A DNA stretch of 64,000 nucleotides from Populus alba (lineage: Eukaryota; Streptophyta; Magnoliopsida; Malpighiales; Salicaceae), in the NCBI RefSeq assembly GCF_005239225.2, contig NC_133287.1, positions 10,459,493 to 10,523,492 on the forward strand, written 5' to 3'. A program made the translations under genes and the position numbers. The notes beneath the pieces are model-generated. The model did not search any database and was not told the DNA's origin. It saw nothing but the letters and a program-made list of their open reading frames with translations. Position 1 is the stretch's first letter. Each line of letters starts with the position of its first letter. Shown one piece after another: positions 47,640 to 60,700 of this stretch.

Positions 47640-50600
47640 ATAAACATTCCATTCATATAATCAATTGATTTTGGGAAACATGACGACAGTATTTTTAAGG
47701 AATCGAGAAACAAACCAATACTTGATACAATATCGTGAAGTTTAATATTCAGATTTTAGCTACAGTCAGTCATGGTTAACAAGCAGCGAAAAGAGAAAAT
47801 ATTCGTCAACAATTAATTAAAATAAATGAGCAATCATTTACCTGAAAAAATAAATAAATAATTGGAGATCCCACTCGGACATTACTCATCATAAAAAAAA
47901 ATTCATTAAAAATAAAAATTGTTGAGATGATTCAAATCCTATTATAAAAGAGCAAGTTTCTAGAAAAGCAAGCTGAACAAAACAAAATGAAGTATTTGTC
48001 TTTATTTAATCAATTAATTCTATTTAATTCAAGAATAAAATTAAATTTTAAAAAATTAATTTAAAAATAAATAAATAAAAAGACTCATAATTAGTTAAAT
48101 AAATAAAAAAAAAAAGGTTATTAAAAGCAAGAAAACAAAAAACAGAGCTTAATCTCTAATTAAATAAATATTGAAGTATGAATTAAAAAAAAAAATTAAC
48201 CTAAAAAATATAAAAAATAAAAACTAAAGCAATCTCCTGGGCAAATCTTTTGAAGTTGGGTTAATTCCCAAAGCTTACAATGTCTTAACTAAGAAGCTCA
48301 ATCCAAACAAATTAAATGTTAGAAAATGAAATTGGGTAAAAGAAATATCAATTTAGAAAATTTTTCAAAGCAAAAAAAAAAAAAAAAGAAAAGAGAAAAC
48401 AACATAAAAAAATGAGGATAAATCTAATAGGACAAAAATTGACAAAGGATGTAATAAAAAATGCAACTTTAAGAACTATCTCATATTATAAAAATAGAAA
48501 ATAAAAAAAATGGGGACCAAATTTGACAAAATAAAAAATAGGGACCAAATTTGACAAAATAAAAAATTAAAATCAAAACAAAAAATTATATTTCATAAAT
48601 TATTTCAAATAAAAAATAACCAAAAAAATAGAAACTTCTCGTTACACATGCCATATTTTCATGTAAGAGATGCCAAGACGAAGCAGAAGCCATCTCAGAA
48701 TGACCTTTTCAATCACTAGAATCAATCGCATGTGTTGTCTAGAGTTAGTGGAGCGGCTAATGCATGCTCAACACGCGTCAATAAGTTTTTTTTTCTTTTC
48801 ATTTATAAAGAAAAAAACAATAGCCCAACATAATAACACACAAAAAAAAAAAAAAACAGTGTAATGACCTAACTACCCTCTAACCCCAAGTTTAAAAATA
48901 TAAACTCCAATGGCAATTAAGTCTTTTTACAATGCTTATAAAAATAAAAATAAAAATAAAAATAAAAACAATCATGAGTGCAATTCTTTTCTAATTCTAA
49001 GGATAATTAAGTTACATTGTTGTACAAAACCAAATGAAAATACATAAAAAATAAAAAAATAAAAAAACCGTCCATAACATCCCAATAATGTATTTTTTTT
49101 TAAGGCATTGGAGTAATTTTACGATGAAAAACAAAAAAGTAGATGCCCATCTTTTAAAGGCACCCTCTTTAGCTTTTTTTTTTTTTTTTTTTTCTAGATT
49201 AAAAGGCAAAGTCAATTCATTGTATCAATTGTGATGATGCATTAGAAAAAAACTAAATCCAGAGGAGAAGCTATTGTGCCCCAAGCCACATAACATTATT
49301 AATTATAATAATATAATTACTATATTTCTCCTTGGCCATTAACACTTTGAACTAAGAATTGGAGACAATATAATTTTTTCACCATGACAAAATTATTTTT
49401 TTGTGAATTATACGGGGTTAGTTTGGTAATTTTATTTTTTAATATACAGTAAAATTATCCATTTAACCCTGAAATAAAATCATCTAATACCTGAGTAATA
49501 TTTTTGTATTTAAAAGTTTTTAGAATAGCTCTTAAAGACAATCAATTGAACTCTCATCTAGGGATTTTCTTTTGTGATTTCACATTGTTTTTATTATAAT
49601 TTTCAAGGGTGCAAGGAGTATTATTGTAAATTATATTTATTAAATATAATTATATAAAAAAAAAAAAAAAACTTGTTGATATGTGCTGAGGGCCGCAAGC
49701 CACCAAAAGCCATCTTTTAGGGCGACATTTGAAAGGTCTTAGCACTTCCAACCAAATGAAGCAGAATGTGCTCCAAGTTTCACGGTGGTTTGGCCTTGGC
49801 GGCCATTTTTTTTGCCCCGTTTCTTCTTTCTTCCTCCACCTAGATTTTCACGTTAACCCCTAAAAGTACTTCAGATTTAGTCTCTTTTCTTTTTGTTATG
49901 ATTTTTTTTATCTTGAATAATTTATTGAATTTTGTTTTCATTCTTTCAATTGCTATTTTTTAGTTTGTAATCATTTTTCAATTAATTTTGTTTTATGATT
50001 TCACCCTCATTTGCTCTCTCTCTTTTTTTCCTATTAAATTTAATATTTGTTCTTTTGATTGCTACATTTTAGCCTTCACAAGTTTTTATTTTAAATCAAA
50101 AATAATTTTATTTTACGATTTCACTCTCCTTTATTTATTTTTCCTATCAAATTTAATTCTTGTTCTTTTGATTGTCAATTTTTTTGCTATAACAAGTTTT
50201 TAAAATTGATATTTTCAAATTTGCTCAAAATAAACTTTTTGATTGAACCTGAATATAGGATTTCACGGGTTACAAGTTTTTAAAATTTAAACGGGTTTAA
50301 GATATTTTCCTGGGTTTGCTTGATTTTTACAAATGTTTTTCAATTTCAGCTCTTATGAATTTTTTTTATCTTTAAAATTTGATCTTTATTCTTTTAATTA
50401 TTGTTTATTTTATTTGTCATCATTTTTTTTAAAAATTGCATCCTCAGGTTTTTTCCATCAAAATTTTATCCTTTAAAATTAAATTGGTTGAAAATTAGGT
50501 TTTTATTTATTTATTTATTGAATCTAGATCAAAGATTTCACGGGTTGTGATTTTTTAGAGATTAGACTAAATTTAAGAGATTCGTTGGGTTTGCTTGATT

Positions 50601-52040
50601 TTTGTTTTTTTTTAAAAAAACTAATGTTTTCTTCCTCTCTTTTTTATCATTTAGTTTGAAATTTCTTTATATTTCACCAACTACTATTTTTTTTATATTT
50701 ACATAATCTATCAAATTACAAATATTTTTCAATTTCACTCCCTATAATTTTTTATTTTTTTAAATTTGATTCTCATTCTTTTAATTACAATTTATTTTAT
50801 TTGGGATCATTTCTTTTTCAGATTTTATCCTCCTCGAGTTTTTTTCTATCAAATCTTATCCTCATTCTTTTTATAGCTATTTTTTTTCTTTAGCAAGTTT
50901 TTTTATTAATATTTTTTCTAAAATTTCATTCTTCAAAATCAAATTTGTTTAGAGTTAAGTTTCTTGATTGAACGTAAGTCCAACATTTCATAAGTTATAG
51001 GTTTTAGAGATTAGATCAGGTGTAGGAGGTTCGCCTGAGTTTGCTTGGGTTTTTTTTTTTTTGTCTTATTTCTATTTTTTTTTTTCTTATCTTTTGGGTT
51101 TAATTCGATTGGGCTAGCACTCTATAATTTTTTTTTTAATTTCACCTCTATCATTTTTTAATCCTTAAATAATCTATCAACTTAAAAATATTTTTCAATT
51201 TCATCCCTATTATTTTTAAATCTTTCAAATTTGATACTCATTCTTTCAATTGCTTTTTGTTTGGGATTAATATTTTTTTTTTTTCAAATTTCATCCTTCT
51301 TAGGTGTTTTTCTCTCAAATTTTATCCTCATTATTTTTTTTGTTTTTTTTTCCTTTTGCAAGTTTCTTGATTAATATTTTTTTTCAACAAATTCATCCTT
51401 TAAAATTAAATTGGTTGACAACTAAACTTCTTGATTGAACTTGAGTTCAGGATTTAACGAGTAGCAGAATTTTAAGATTAGACCAGGTTTAAAAGGTTCA
51501 CCTAGGTTTTCTTAGTCTTTTTTTCCCATTTTAAGCTGAACTTTTTCTTCTTTTTCTTTTTTAAGTTTTACTTTCTTACTTTTTATGATTTTCCTTATAT
51601 TAGGTTAGCATTTGGTTGTTTGATAATCCAAATAGGCTCAAACATGGTTTTTGTTTTTAATTTTTTTTTTATTTTTTATCATTTTATTTTTTATTATGTT
51701 TTTTTATATTATTTAAATTACCACTTAAACCAATAACTTGAGACTTGGACTTGTTTTAGCCTACAACATTTTTTACATAAAAACAATTTACTTGGCATGT
51801 GGAGAAACATGAGCAATATATCTAGTAAAATTCTTCCTTTAAAAAGGAGAAGAATGAGTGAGAGAAAGAGCAGTTCGGTCAGAAGCAAATACTTGATTTT
51901 GGTCCTTTTTATGTTTCCTAAATTTAAATAATGAGTGAGTCCGTAAATCATTTTATTCATCTCATTTGGCAACGAGAAAACAAGGGTAAATTTTTTTAAG
52001 AAATTTAATTTTAGGTTCTACATTGTAGGACTACACAGTT
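47640..52040. other. Nested, decayed repeats: A-rich arm, middle, T-rich arm
   Basis: From about 48000 to 48620 the plus strand is A-rich, with tandem 'gggaccaaatttgacaaaat' units at 48514 and 48541. From about 49860 to 51700 it is T-rich, with the opposite-strand kind of text ('ttatcctcattctttt', 'aatttcatcct'). The middle contains less A/T-rich stretches near 48660-48780 and 49680-49860. This looks like repeat arms in opposite orientations, consistent with nested or fold-back elements. No transposon protein is recognisable. Confidence 0.4.
50241..51520. repeat. Tandem ~460 bp diverged repeat, four partial copies
   Basis: A text of the form 'gattgaacctga.t..aggatttcacgggtt', followed in the later copies by 'agattaga..aggtttaaaaggttc.cctgggttt', begins near 50241, 50515, 50967 and 51434. 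The last two intervals are about 455-465 bp; the first is shorter, suggesting a deletion. Between the conserved blocks lie T-rich fillers. Non-coding. Confidence 0.6.
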
Positions 52041-52051
52041 CACATAAAGCC

Positions 52052-52267
52052 CATTTGGTATTGTGGTAGCAATTTCTTTTAAAAGTACTTTTTGCTTGGA
52101 AATGCATTGAAATAATAATTCTTTTATTTTTTTCAAAAAATTTATATTTGACATAAGCAAATCAAAAAGATATGAAATTTATATATGAAAACACACAAAA
52201 AAATTGAAGTAAAGAAAAAAATTAAAATTTTTTAAAAATACTTTTAAATTGCAAAAACAAACAAACT
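52052..52267. mobile_element. Short inverted-repeat element (MITE-like), copy 4
   Basis: Left end 'catttggtattgtggtagc' with 'tttaaaagtactttttgc' just inside. The right end, read in reverse, is 'gtttgtttgtttttgc' followed by 'aatttaaaagtattttt'. The ends match as an imperfect inverted repeat of about 40 bp. It is the best-preserved copy of the family in this window. Confidence 0.6.
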
Positions 52268-52269
52268 CT

Positions 52270-53256
52270 TAATGTCGATGTTTGTAAGCTCTAGTATCAT
52301 ATCCAAGATTCTCATAGCTCAAGAAACTTAGTGAAAAATATGAATGTGATGTGGTGTTGTATTAGAAGAATTGAAAGATACATGTATTTATGGTTTTGCC
52401 CATATTTAATCCTCCTACTTTTTTTTTTACCAACAATCTCTCCTTGGATTTCATAGTCTAAGCACTTATTTGTTGAGTCAAAATTGATCTAATTCAAAGT
52501 TATTGATGTTTATATTGATGAATTATATAAGAAAAACTCTGATTCATTTTTATTAAATTCCTTTCCTAATAAACTAAAAGTTCTTTTTAGATATAAGAAA
52601 AATATTTCAGTTCAAGAGCCAAATGTTGTAGTTCTTTAACAAGCAATCAAAAAGATTCTAGAATATCCTCAAGTTTAGGTATTATTCATTTATTGATCGT
52701 GAGATGAAGCACTTTTTAGCGAGCTCTACTATGATCATATTTATAATTGAACATCTCTTGTAAAATATGAGAAACACCAAATCTTTTAGAGCCTAGATCT
52801 CCATTTCTCTTGTTTTTTTGTTTGCCCCTTTCTCTAAGGAGTTATGTAACATTTTATAGCAATTTTATACTTGACCAATACAAAAAAAGAAAAAGGTATA
52901 AAGCTTCAATATTTAATGAGTGCAAGGAAAAATGAAATTCAAGAAAAAAAAATAAAAAAGTAAAGCAGAAAGAAAATTCATTACACACATACACACATTT
53001 TACTATTCACTCTAACATTGCAATTACCTTTTTGTCCTTTTAAAAAAAAACCAATGGCCTTGGTGTTGGGGGTATTTAAGTCTTTTTCGCATGACTCATT
53101 AGTCATTAAAGGGTTGACCAGGGGCACTTTTACAATTTGTAAACACAGTAAATAATCTAATTACCCTTCAAGCCAAAATTATTAAAACTGACAAACAACA
53201 ATATTTCTATCATTTCACTTTTTAAAAGATAGAAAAATGACATCTTTGCCATTGAA

Positions 53257-53307
<51 letters not shown>

Positions 53308-54640
53308 TGTTCTTAGGGGCTTTTTTTTTATTTTTTCACTATAGTTTTTTTGTTCTTATCAATTTCATGGAAGGCAATTTGATCTTTTTACATAGATTAA
53401 ATGATATTTTAATGGAAAAGGTTGTTAGTACATAGGAGGCACCACGCATTTTGAGCGGCGTGTGTGCATCTCTTGGTGCCCAAAAATACTTTTTTGTCAT
53501 GTCGTTAGAATCGCTTCCACTTCCTCTTTCTATTGGTACAATGTGTGTCGATGGTAGTTAAGTGGTTTGCTGCCAATAAGGCTTTTTTTCTTCTCTTTTT
53601 CCCTGAAAATTATAGCTTGGTCCTCTTTATTATTGGTATTTCAACTTCAGTTCTTATTCTTTTAATTTTATTCTTGGCTCTTTTGTAAAAAAAATTATTT
53701 GTTTTCAATTTCATCTTTCTATTCCAATTTTCCATATTTTTTTTTTTCCAATCTTATCCTTATTCATTTGATTTTTGTTTTTTTTCTTAGCCCTTTTATA
53801 AAGGTTTTATTGTTTTCAATTTCATCCTTCAATCCAAGTTTATTGTATATTGATTTTTTTCTAATTTGGTCCTTATTGTTTTTTTTTTATCTTGTTTTTA
53901 GAGTTTTTTTTTAATTTTACCCTCCATTCAAAAAATTGTAGTTACCCCCAAATTTATTTTTTATCTTGATTTCTATCATCATTCTTTTAATTAGTATTTT
54001 TATCTTAGATCCTTTTGTGTAATTGATTTTTTTTTTCTAATTTCATCCTTCAATGTTTGATTTGTTAGGGATTAGGCTTCACAGATTTTTCATTTATGGT
54101 GCTTCCAATTTAATGAGCCAAATCATGGGTTTGAAAAGCTAACGAGGCTTGACATCCTTTTCTTGGCTTATTTTCTTTTTTAATTTCATTGTTGGACATT
54201 AATTTTTTTTTATATATAAAAAAGAGCTTTGTAGTTTTCTTTTCTATCGGGTTATCATGACCTCATAAATTGGGACGTGGATTTAACAAGTTAACTTAGG
54301 TTTTCTCGACCCTTATTACACACATATTACTTGTCTTTTAAACCCAATTGTCCTTACATATTTAATTGATTGAAAATTAAACTACATTGTTTTTTTGCTC
54401 TTGGAAAAAGGTTTATTGTCCAAGTTATTATGATCGCTTTTTTTTTCTTCTTCAAGTTTTGTTTGTTTATTATCATTATCTATTTTTTTTTATTATATGG
54501 TTAAAATAAAAACAACTTATTTAACGAGTCAAGGATATAACCCGAGAAATAGAGTTTTCTTTTTAAAAAAAAAAAAATGCCCTTGCAATACCTAAATATC
54601 ATTTCTTACAAAAACAAATACAGACCTACGGTGTAGCACG
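52270..54640. other. Intergenic, A/T-rich, with T-rich repeat text
   Basis: No gene is supported. It contains a block at about 53000-53170 and more T-rich 'atttcatcctt' repeat text from 53590 to 54200. Confidence 0.5.
53259..53308. repeat. (AT)n followed by (AC)n microsatellite
   Basis: About twenty AT dinucleotides pass directly into a short ACACACAC run. Confidence 0.95.
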
Positions 54641-54650
54641 TATCCATATC

Positions 54651-55637
54651 TAGACCATGTTTATTTCCCGGAAAGTAGTTTCCGGAAAATTATTTTCCAA
54701 ACTTTCCTGTGTTTATTTGTCATTATGAAAGTTGGTCAACGAAAAACACTTTCCGGTCAATTTCATTCAAAGAAAAATTTAGCTTGGTTTTTAGGAAACT
54801 GTTTTCCCTTTAGCTGTGTTTGTTTTCTGAAAAGTGGTTTCTGGAAAATCACTTTCCAAACTTTCTTGTGTTTGTTTGCCATTAGGAAAGTTAGTCAATG
54901 GAAAACACTTTCTAGTAAAAGAAAATTTTGGCTTAATTTTCAGGAAAGTGTTTTCCTGAAAAATTTGGGGAGAAAACACTTTCTGGAAATTGTGAAAAAA
55001 TTTAAAAATGTCATTATTTGCTGATTATATCAAATTTGATCCTCGAACTTTTAATTGCTATATATATTTTGTTTTGAATATTTATTTTTCAATTTCATCT
55101 CTTAAAATTTTATTTTTATATTAACTCTGGTCCTTATTTTTTATAATTGTTATTTGCTTTTTCCTTATCATTTTTTTGTTGAAATTTTTTATCTATCAAA
55201 TTTGGTCCTCATTTTTTTTATTGTTACTTATTTTATTTGAAATAATTTATGAAATGTTGATTATTATTATTTTAATTTCTTCATCTTTCATTTTTTTTAA
55301 AAAAAAAATTAGATTTGATAACTATTATTTTGATTATTATTTATTTTATTTGAGATAATTTATAAAATTATATTTTTTTTTTTCAATTTCATTCTTATTC
55401 AACTTTTTAATTTGTAAGATTTGTTCCTCATTATTTTAATAAACTTGAGAAAAATAAAATATTAATAAGTTATTTTCCAGCTCATTTTTCATGACATAAC
55501 CAAACACTGGAAAGTGTTTTCCAACTTATTTTCTATTACACTACCAAACATCGGAAAATACTTTCTTGAAATTCACTTTCTCGAAATTCACTTTCCAAAA
55601 AGAAACTATTTTCTAGCAAACAAACGGGGCCCTAGTA
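54651..55637. mobile_element. ~1 kb terminal-inverted-repeat element (TTTTCCGGAAA type)
   Basis: The left end is 'gaccatgtttatttcccgg', then 'aaagtagtttccggaaaat'. The right end, in reverse complement, is 'agggccccgtttgtttgct', then 'agaaaatagtttc'. The two align as imperfect inverted repeats. Near the left end a roughly 150 bp unit is repeated (from about 54655 and 54812), with 'ggaaaacactttc'-type motifs; the right arm (55470-55620) carries the same motifs inverted. There is no transposase, so it would be a non-autonomous DNA transposon. CTAG lies just outside both ends (54651-54654 and 55632-55635) and could be a target-site trace. Confidence 0.6.
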
Positions 55638-55639
55638 AT

Positions 55640-57520
55640 AACCAAAACTCATCTATATATTAATCATTTTAATATGATATCGCTGAGGCACATAACAATA
55701 TTTTTTTTAATGAAGAAAAATATATAAATAGTGATCAAAAGTTTGAAGAGAGCAATTACCTTGTCTATGCTATACAATTGTAAGCCTAATGAATTAGGAG
55801 ATTATGATATACACATTAACAAGAGCATTTTAATGGTGATTTTTAGTTTTAATTAATCTTAAGCTAATTTTCACATTTCAAAACTAAATAGCTTGAAGCA
55901 ACTCATCCATACTAGAAAATTTTAATTTAGAAATTACCCATAATAATATGATTTTATTTTATTAATATGAATAAAAATATTAAGATTTTTATTGAAATAT
56001 TTATTTGGATGTGATGGATCATTATGTAGAATTTATCATTAGCTTCCAAAATAGAATTGCTTTTAAATCAAGCCTAAATTTAATAGACCCAAAACTTCAA
56101 AAGCCCAAAAAAATAGGCCCAAGTAACGTATGTGACTCAACTGTTTCCGGACTTAACCCCTAAAACTAAAACCATGAGAAGGGCCCAAGCAACCCGACAT
56201 CTCAAGCGTTATGCACCAGCCCAACACATCAATGGGCTAAGGCAAGTGTTTGTGTCTAGTGTAAAGTGCCACCTCCACACCCATTAGGCTTGGGCTCAAC
56301 ACTCGAGCCTAACTTCAATAGATCTAGGTAGTGTATTTTAAAAAAACACCTCCTAGTAAATTTAAGACACTTTGCATGAGCCTAACACTCATAACTTGAT
56401 TTTTTGAAAACCACTCACAAGTCCCTCAGTTTTTACTGATTTTTTAAAAACCCCATGCGAGCCCCTCGAGATTTTTACTGGCGGATCCTAGACTCATCTA
56501 AACAGATTCAAAATCCATTTGAAATAATTGACTTTTGAAAAGTTATAAATTATAGCTTATAAAAATAACACATGGAAATAGTTGTGATGTAGCTTTTTAA
56601 AGCAGTACTAAATACTTAAAAGCGAACAAATTTTTTTTTTTTTTTTTTATCCTTAGATATGCAACTTCCATGCTAGGGAAATGTTTTGAATGTTTTGAAT
56701 TTGCTAATCTGAAGGAACGTGACTGGGCTGAGATAGCATGATGGCTCTGTTCATCAATTAGCACTTTCCCAATTATTATTGCTGGGAAGAACCTGAGATG
56801 TAATTCCTCAATTTAATTGGAAAAAGGACACTGAAACTTAGAAAAAGCACTGTTAATGAGGAAATAGCAACAAAAGAAGAAGAGATAGAAACCACAACGA
56901 GGCGGTGATAAATGGACGCAATATTTGACCGCAAAAGGAAAAGATAATTAGAGAAAAAAAAATACAAGCCTATTTTGATTTCAAAAACTCAGATTTCCCT
57001 TTGCATCCTTCGAAATTTTTAGGGCATTATCATGTCATTCTTGAAAAAATAAATTTTCTGCCAATTTACAATTGTGAATATACTTACCATTTCCAGAAAT
57101 TTACAGGGCAAGGCTAGTAGATTATCTCTAACGATAACAATTGCCTCCTCCATGTGTTCGGTCTGAGTTAGAATTTCCTCCGTCGGAGCATTTCATGGGG
57201 CGGATATACCAAGTTCTCTCAATGGGATCATATGGAAACATTGTATTGAAAAACAATCTTAAAAAGAAAAGCTATCCAATACTAATTGTAGCATGATGAG
57301 ACCAGTTACTGCAACACAGTTCATCAAAACTCTGAGGTAGATTGAAATGCATCCTACAGGGGTTTTGGGCGGGGGAGAGAGACCAGAGAGATGCTCGTGA
57401 ACTTGGAGATAAATTGCAGTGGAAAAAAAAATTATCGGGTTAAATTAATTTCCTATTTTTATGTGGAAACTATCACCAAAACAACCCCATCAACCAATTA
57501 AATAATTGAAGTAAAATATA
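55640..57520. other. Intergenic, 3' of ABHD17-like gene
   Basis: No gene is supported. The DNA from about 56080 to 56480 is richer in C ('ccacctccacacccattagg'), perhaps a repeat remnant. A poly-T run lies at 56631-56648. Sequence near 57300-57750 may belong to the 3'UTR of the minus-strand hydrolase. Confidence 0.45.
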
Positions 57521-57750
57521 ACCTCAGAATGTATATTGACATTTTTTCTTCTTCAGATGGCTGTCGCCGTGGGCTTGAAGCAATCGATATTGCACAATCC
57601 AACAGATCTTATCATGTCCCCAAAGCTGCCACAAGAATCCAATCAAGAATGAAGAAAACCAGAATTGCACGTGTGCACCATGTTGGGCACAAAGAAGAGT
57701 TGAAAAACAAAAACCATGGATTGAATGAGGAAAAGGAACCCTTAGCCAGC

Positions 57751-60700
57751 TTACCGATCAATGCTGTTCCTAGCTTTCTCATGCTGGTCTGAACCATTGC
57801 TCTCTCTCTCAGGGTGATCCACGCTTTTTCTTGATCTCTCTCTCCTATCAGTGCTGGACCTTGACTTCTCTCTGTGGTCTGTGCTTAGCCTAGGCTTTTC
57901 TTTTTTATCAGCACTTAGTCTAGACGTCTCTCTCTGATCTATACTAGATCTGGCAACCTCCCTAAAATCTGTGCTCTTACGAGGATCCTCTTTTTGATCC
58001 ACAATGGACCCAGATACATTTCTAAGACGTGATGATTTCTCAATGGCTGATATGAACTTCTTGAGATGCTTTATGTATTGCGGGTAAAGCTCCAAGTCAC
58101 AATGATTCCCTCCCTTCACCCATAATGGTTCATACTTCTCTTTACATCGCTCCCAAAGCTGCTTACCATGGGACCAACTCACAACATCATCAGCAGTTCC
58201 CTGCAAGAGACAGAAATCACAAAGGATTTCAGTGGATCATTAGAGTGTAAACTTGAAAAAACTTAGCCAATGTCGCATGCTACTAAAATCAGCATTTTAT
58301 ACAGTATAACACCCTTCAGTCTCATTTCTCAAAGAAAGAGGCGAGCTCTGTTTATCACAGTGGACAGTATCAGTCAACTATAAAACTAATGTGTGCATTT
58401 ATCTCACAAGAGATATAACCAATTAAACAGTACAGCAAAATATTAAGTGCAGCCTTGTTCATACAGTACAACATACCCGTTTCAAATGTATAGCCTGCTC
58501 AGTTTAAAAAAAAGTGTATGGTCTGCAGTATTAACTTTATGTTTTCTTATCCTCGAATGTATTCTATTCACTATACAAACAGCAGCATCTCCCTGGTTTC
58601 ATTCAATTGATCATCCTCAAGTTTTTTGGACCTTCCAGAAGACTCTCTCACCTTTATCCGTCTTCAGACATTCAATAGATTCTTTTCTCTTTGCATTTCC
58701 TTCAACTTTTTTCCAGCCTCCATTTCAGTATTCCTAGTCCTCTTTTTAATCATATTTATTTTCCTTTGGTGTCAAAGCACTCTCCAGGTAATGAAAAACG
58801 GTGCAATATCTGATACAAAATATGATGTTTCCATTCTGAAAAATCTAATTTTAAAAACTGCACATGTATAGATAATCTATGATTATTAGTTAAAATTTTG
58901 GATGATTTGTGGAGAAATTTAGACCTAGATTATGATGAAATTCTTCTCCTCAATTATCTCTTGCAGTTTCTTTCATTCTCTCATAAGCTCTTGAACTTTT
59001 GCCAAGAAAACTTAAACTTTTAATGGATGGTGAATCTTGTTAAATTGAAATGAATTCTACTTGGCCCACATCCTTTTGCTCGAACTTAATCTCAGCTATA
59101 AGTATAGAAAATTTCAGGATAGTTAAATCCCAATCATTTCAAAGAAAATATAAAACAAGCTGAAAGCACACAGCACATGTTGCACGAAGTGCAGCAGTCA
59201 GAAAAATAGCCCACAATTCTGATCCCAAGTTCAAACTCATAACTGCATCATAGGGACATCTTGGCAACTCAATTTTCCAAAGTGCAATCAAGAATAAGCA
59301 AATAGGAGATTTCATGTAAACAGGGAGTTATTGCAAATAATTCACTTAATGATGCATCCCTAGGTTATTTCTTTTATACACTTTCTGTATTGTGTTGGCA
59401 AACCACGCATCTGATAGTGTCTATTACCAAAGTTCATGGCAATGATGCACCTCTTATCCTATAAGAAACTGTAGTGGGGTCTTTATGCTTCATGTTTCTA
59501 TGCAGAGATGACTTTTCCCGGCCTCTGTGGCCAAGTTGGGAAGGATGATGGCGTGAAGAAACATTATCCTAGCAAGCTATAATTTCCGAAACATAAGAAA
59601 AAACATCAACCATCATTTTCAAAGGAAATAAACACTCACATGAATCACCAGTACTGGACAATTGATGAAAGGTATTTTATCAATGTTCTGCGCCATAAAA
59701 AGCAAACAACCATTAAAATGCGGTTAGCTTGAGTGGTGAAAATATTTAAGACCAAAGCTCTGCAGATGAGCATTCAAAGATGAAAAGGACCTTATATATG
59801 TCGAACCAGTATGTTCTCTTCACTGGATAGATTACACGAAGGCCAGACGCAATTGGACTGTGAAGAACCACAGCCCTCAATTTTGGTAACCGTGTTGCCA
59901 AATCTAAAGTGGGTCCACTTCCAACTGATTGCCCGTATAAGATAACATCTTCTTCTTTAACCCCGTATTTCTCTTCAAGACACCTATAAGCAGCTTCTAT
60001 GTCAACATATGTATTCTGCTCAGTTGGCTGTCCAAAGAGAACAGTGACACAACAAACAGTTAAAACCATCTTCAAAAGAGTGCCAAGCTAAAAACTTTAA
60101 CCAATTAATCCAAGGCAAGATTTAACTTCAAGAAACAGTAACAAAATTTTACAACTAAATCCAATCTCATCTTGGCCGTCCATTAATTGTTACACAATGA
60201 AGAGGAAAATATGAGTCTAATTAACACGCTCAGTAAAATCACTTGGTTTACTATATCTAATTAACACACTCAGTAAAATCACTTGGTTTACTATATATGG
60301 TTTATGACTTGTTCAACTCCTCAAGCCAAATTTCAAGTACACACACACATAAAATTCTCCAATTTCGTTTGCCTATTTCCCTTCCCATTTCCTCTCTTTC
60401 CTTCAGCTGCCAAACAAATCCCATTAAAAGGAAAAGAAAAGAAAAGAAAAGAAAAGAAAAATCTTTCCTTTTTACCCAATATTTTCTCAGCAACCAAAAA
60501 CATCAGTACCTACCAACAAAATAAAAAAAAAAATTCCAAAATTTCATTCTCACCCTATTTCCTCTCTTATTCTCAGCTACCAAACCAATCCCAAAAAACA
60601 AATCTCTTCTCCCCGTATTTTCTCAGCAACCAAACAAATCAATACCAACCAAAATTAGAAAGAAAAAATCTCATACCTTTCCAGTTGACTGTCCATACCC

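Noticed and set aside
57529..57792. Plus-strand open frame over the 3' end of the hydrolase
   Set aside because: Overlaps the antisense of the repeat-tail stop region; no domain and no promoter.
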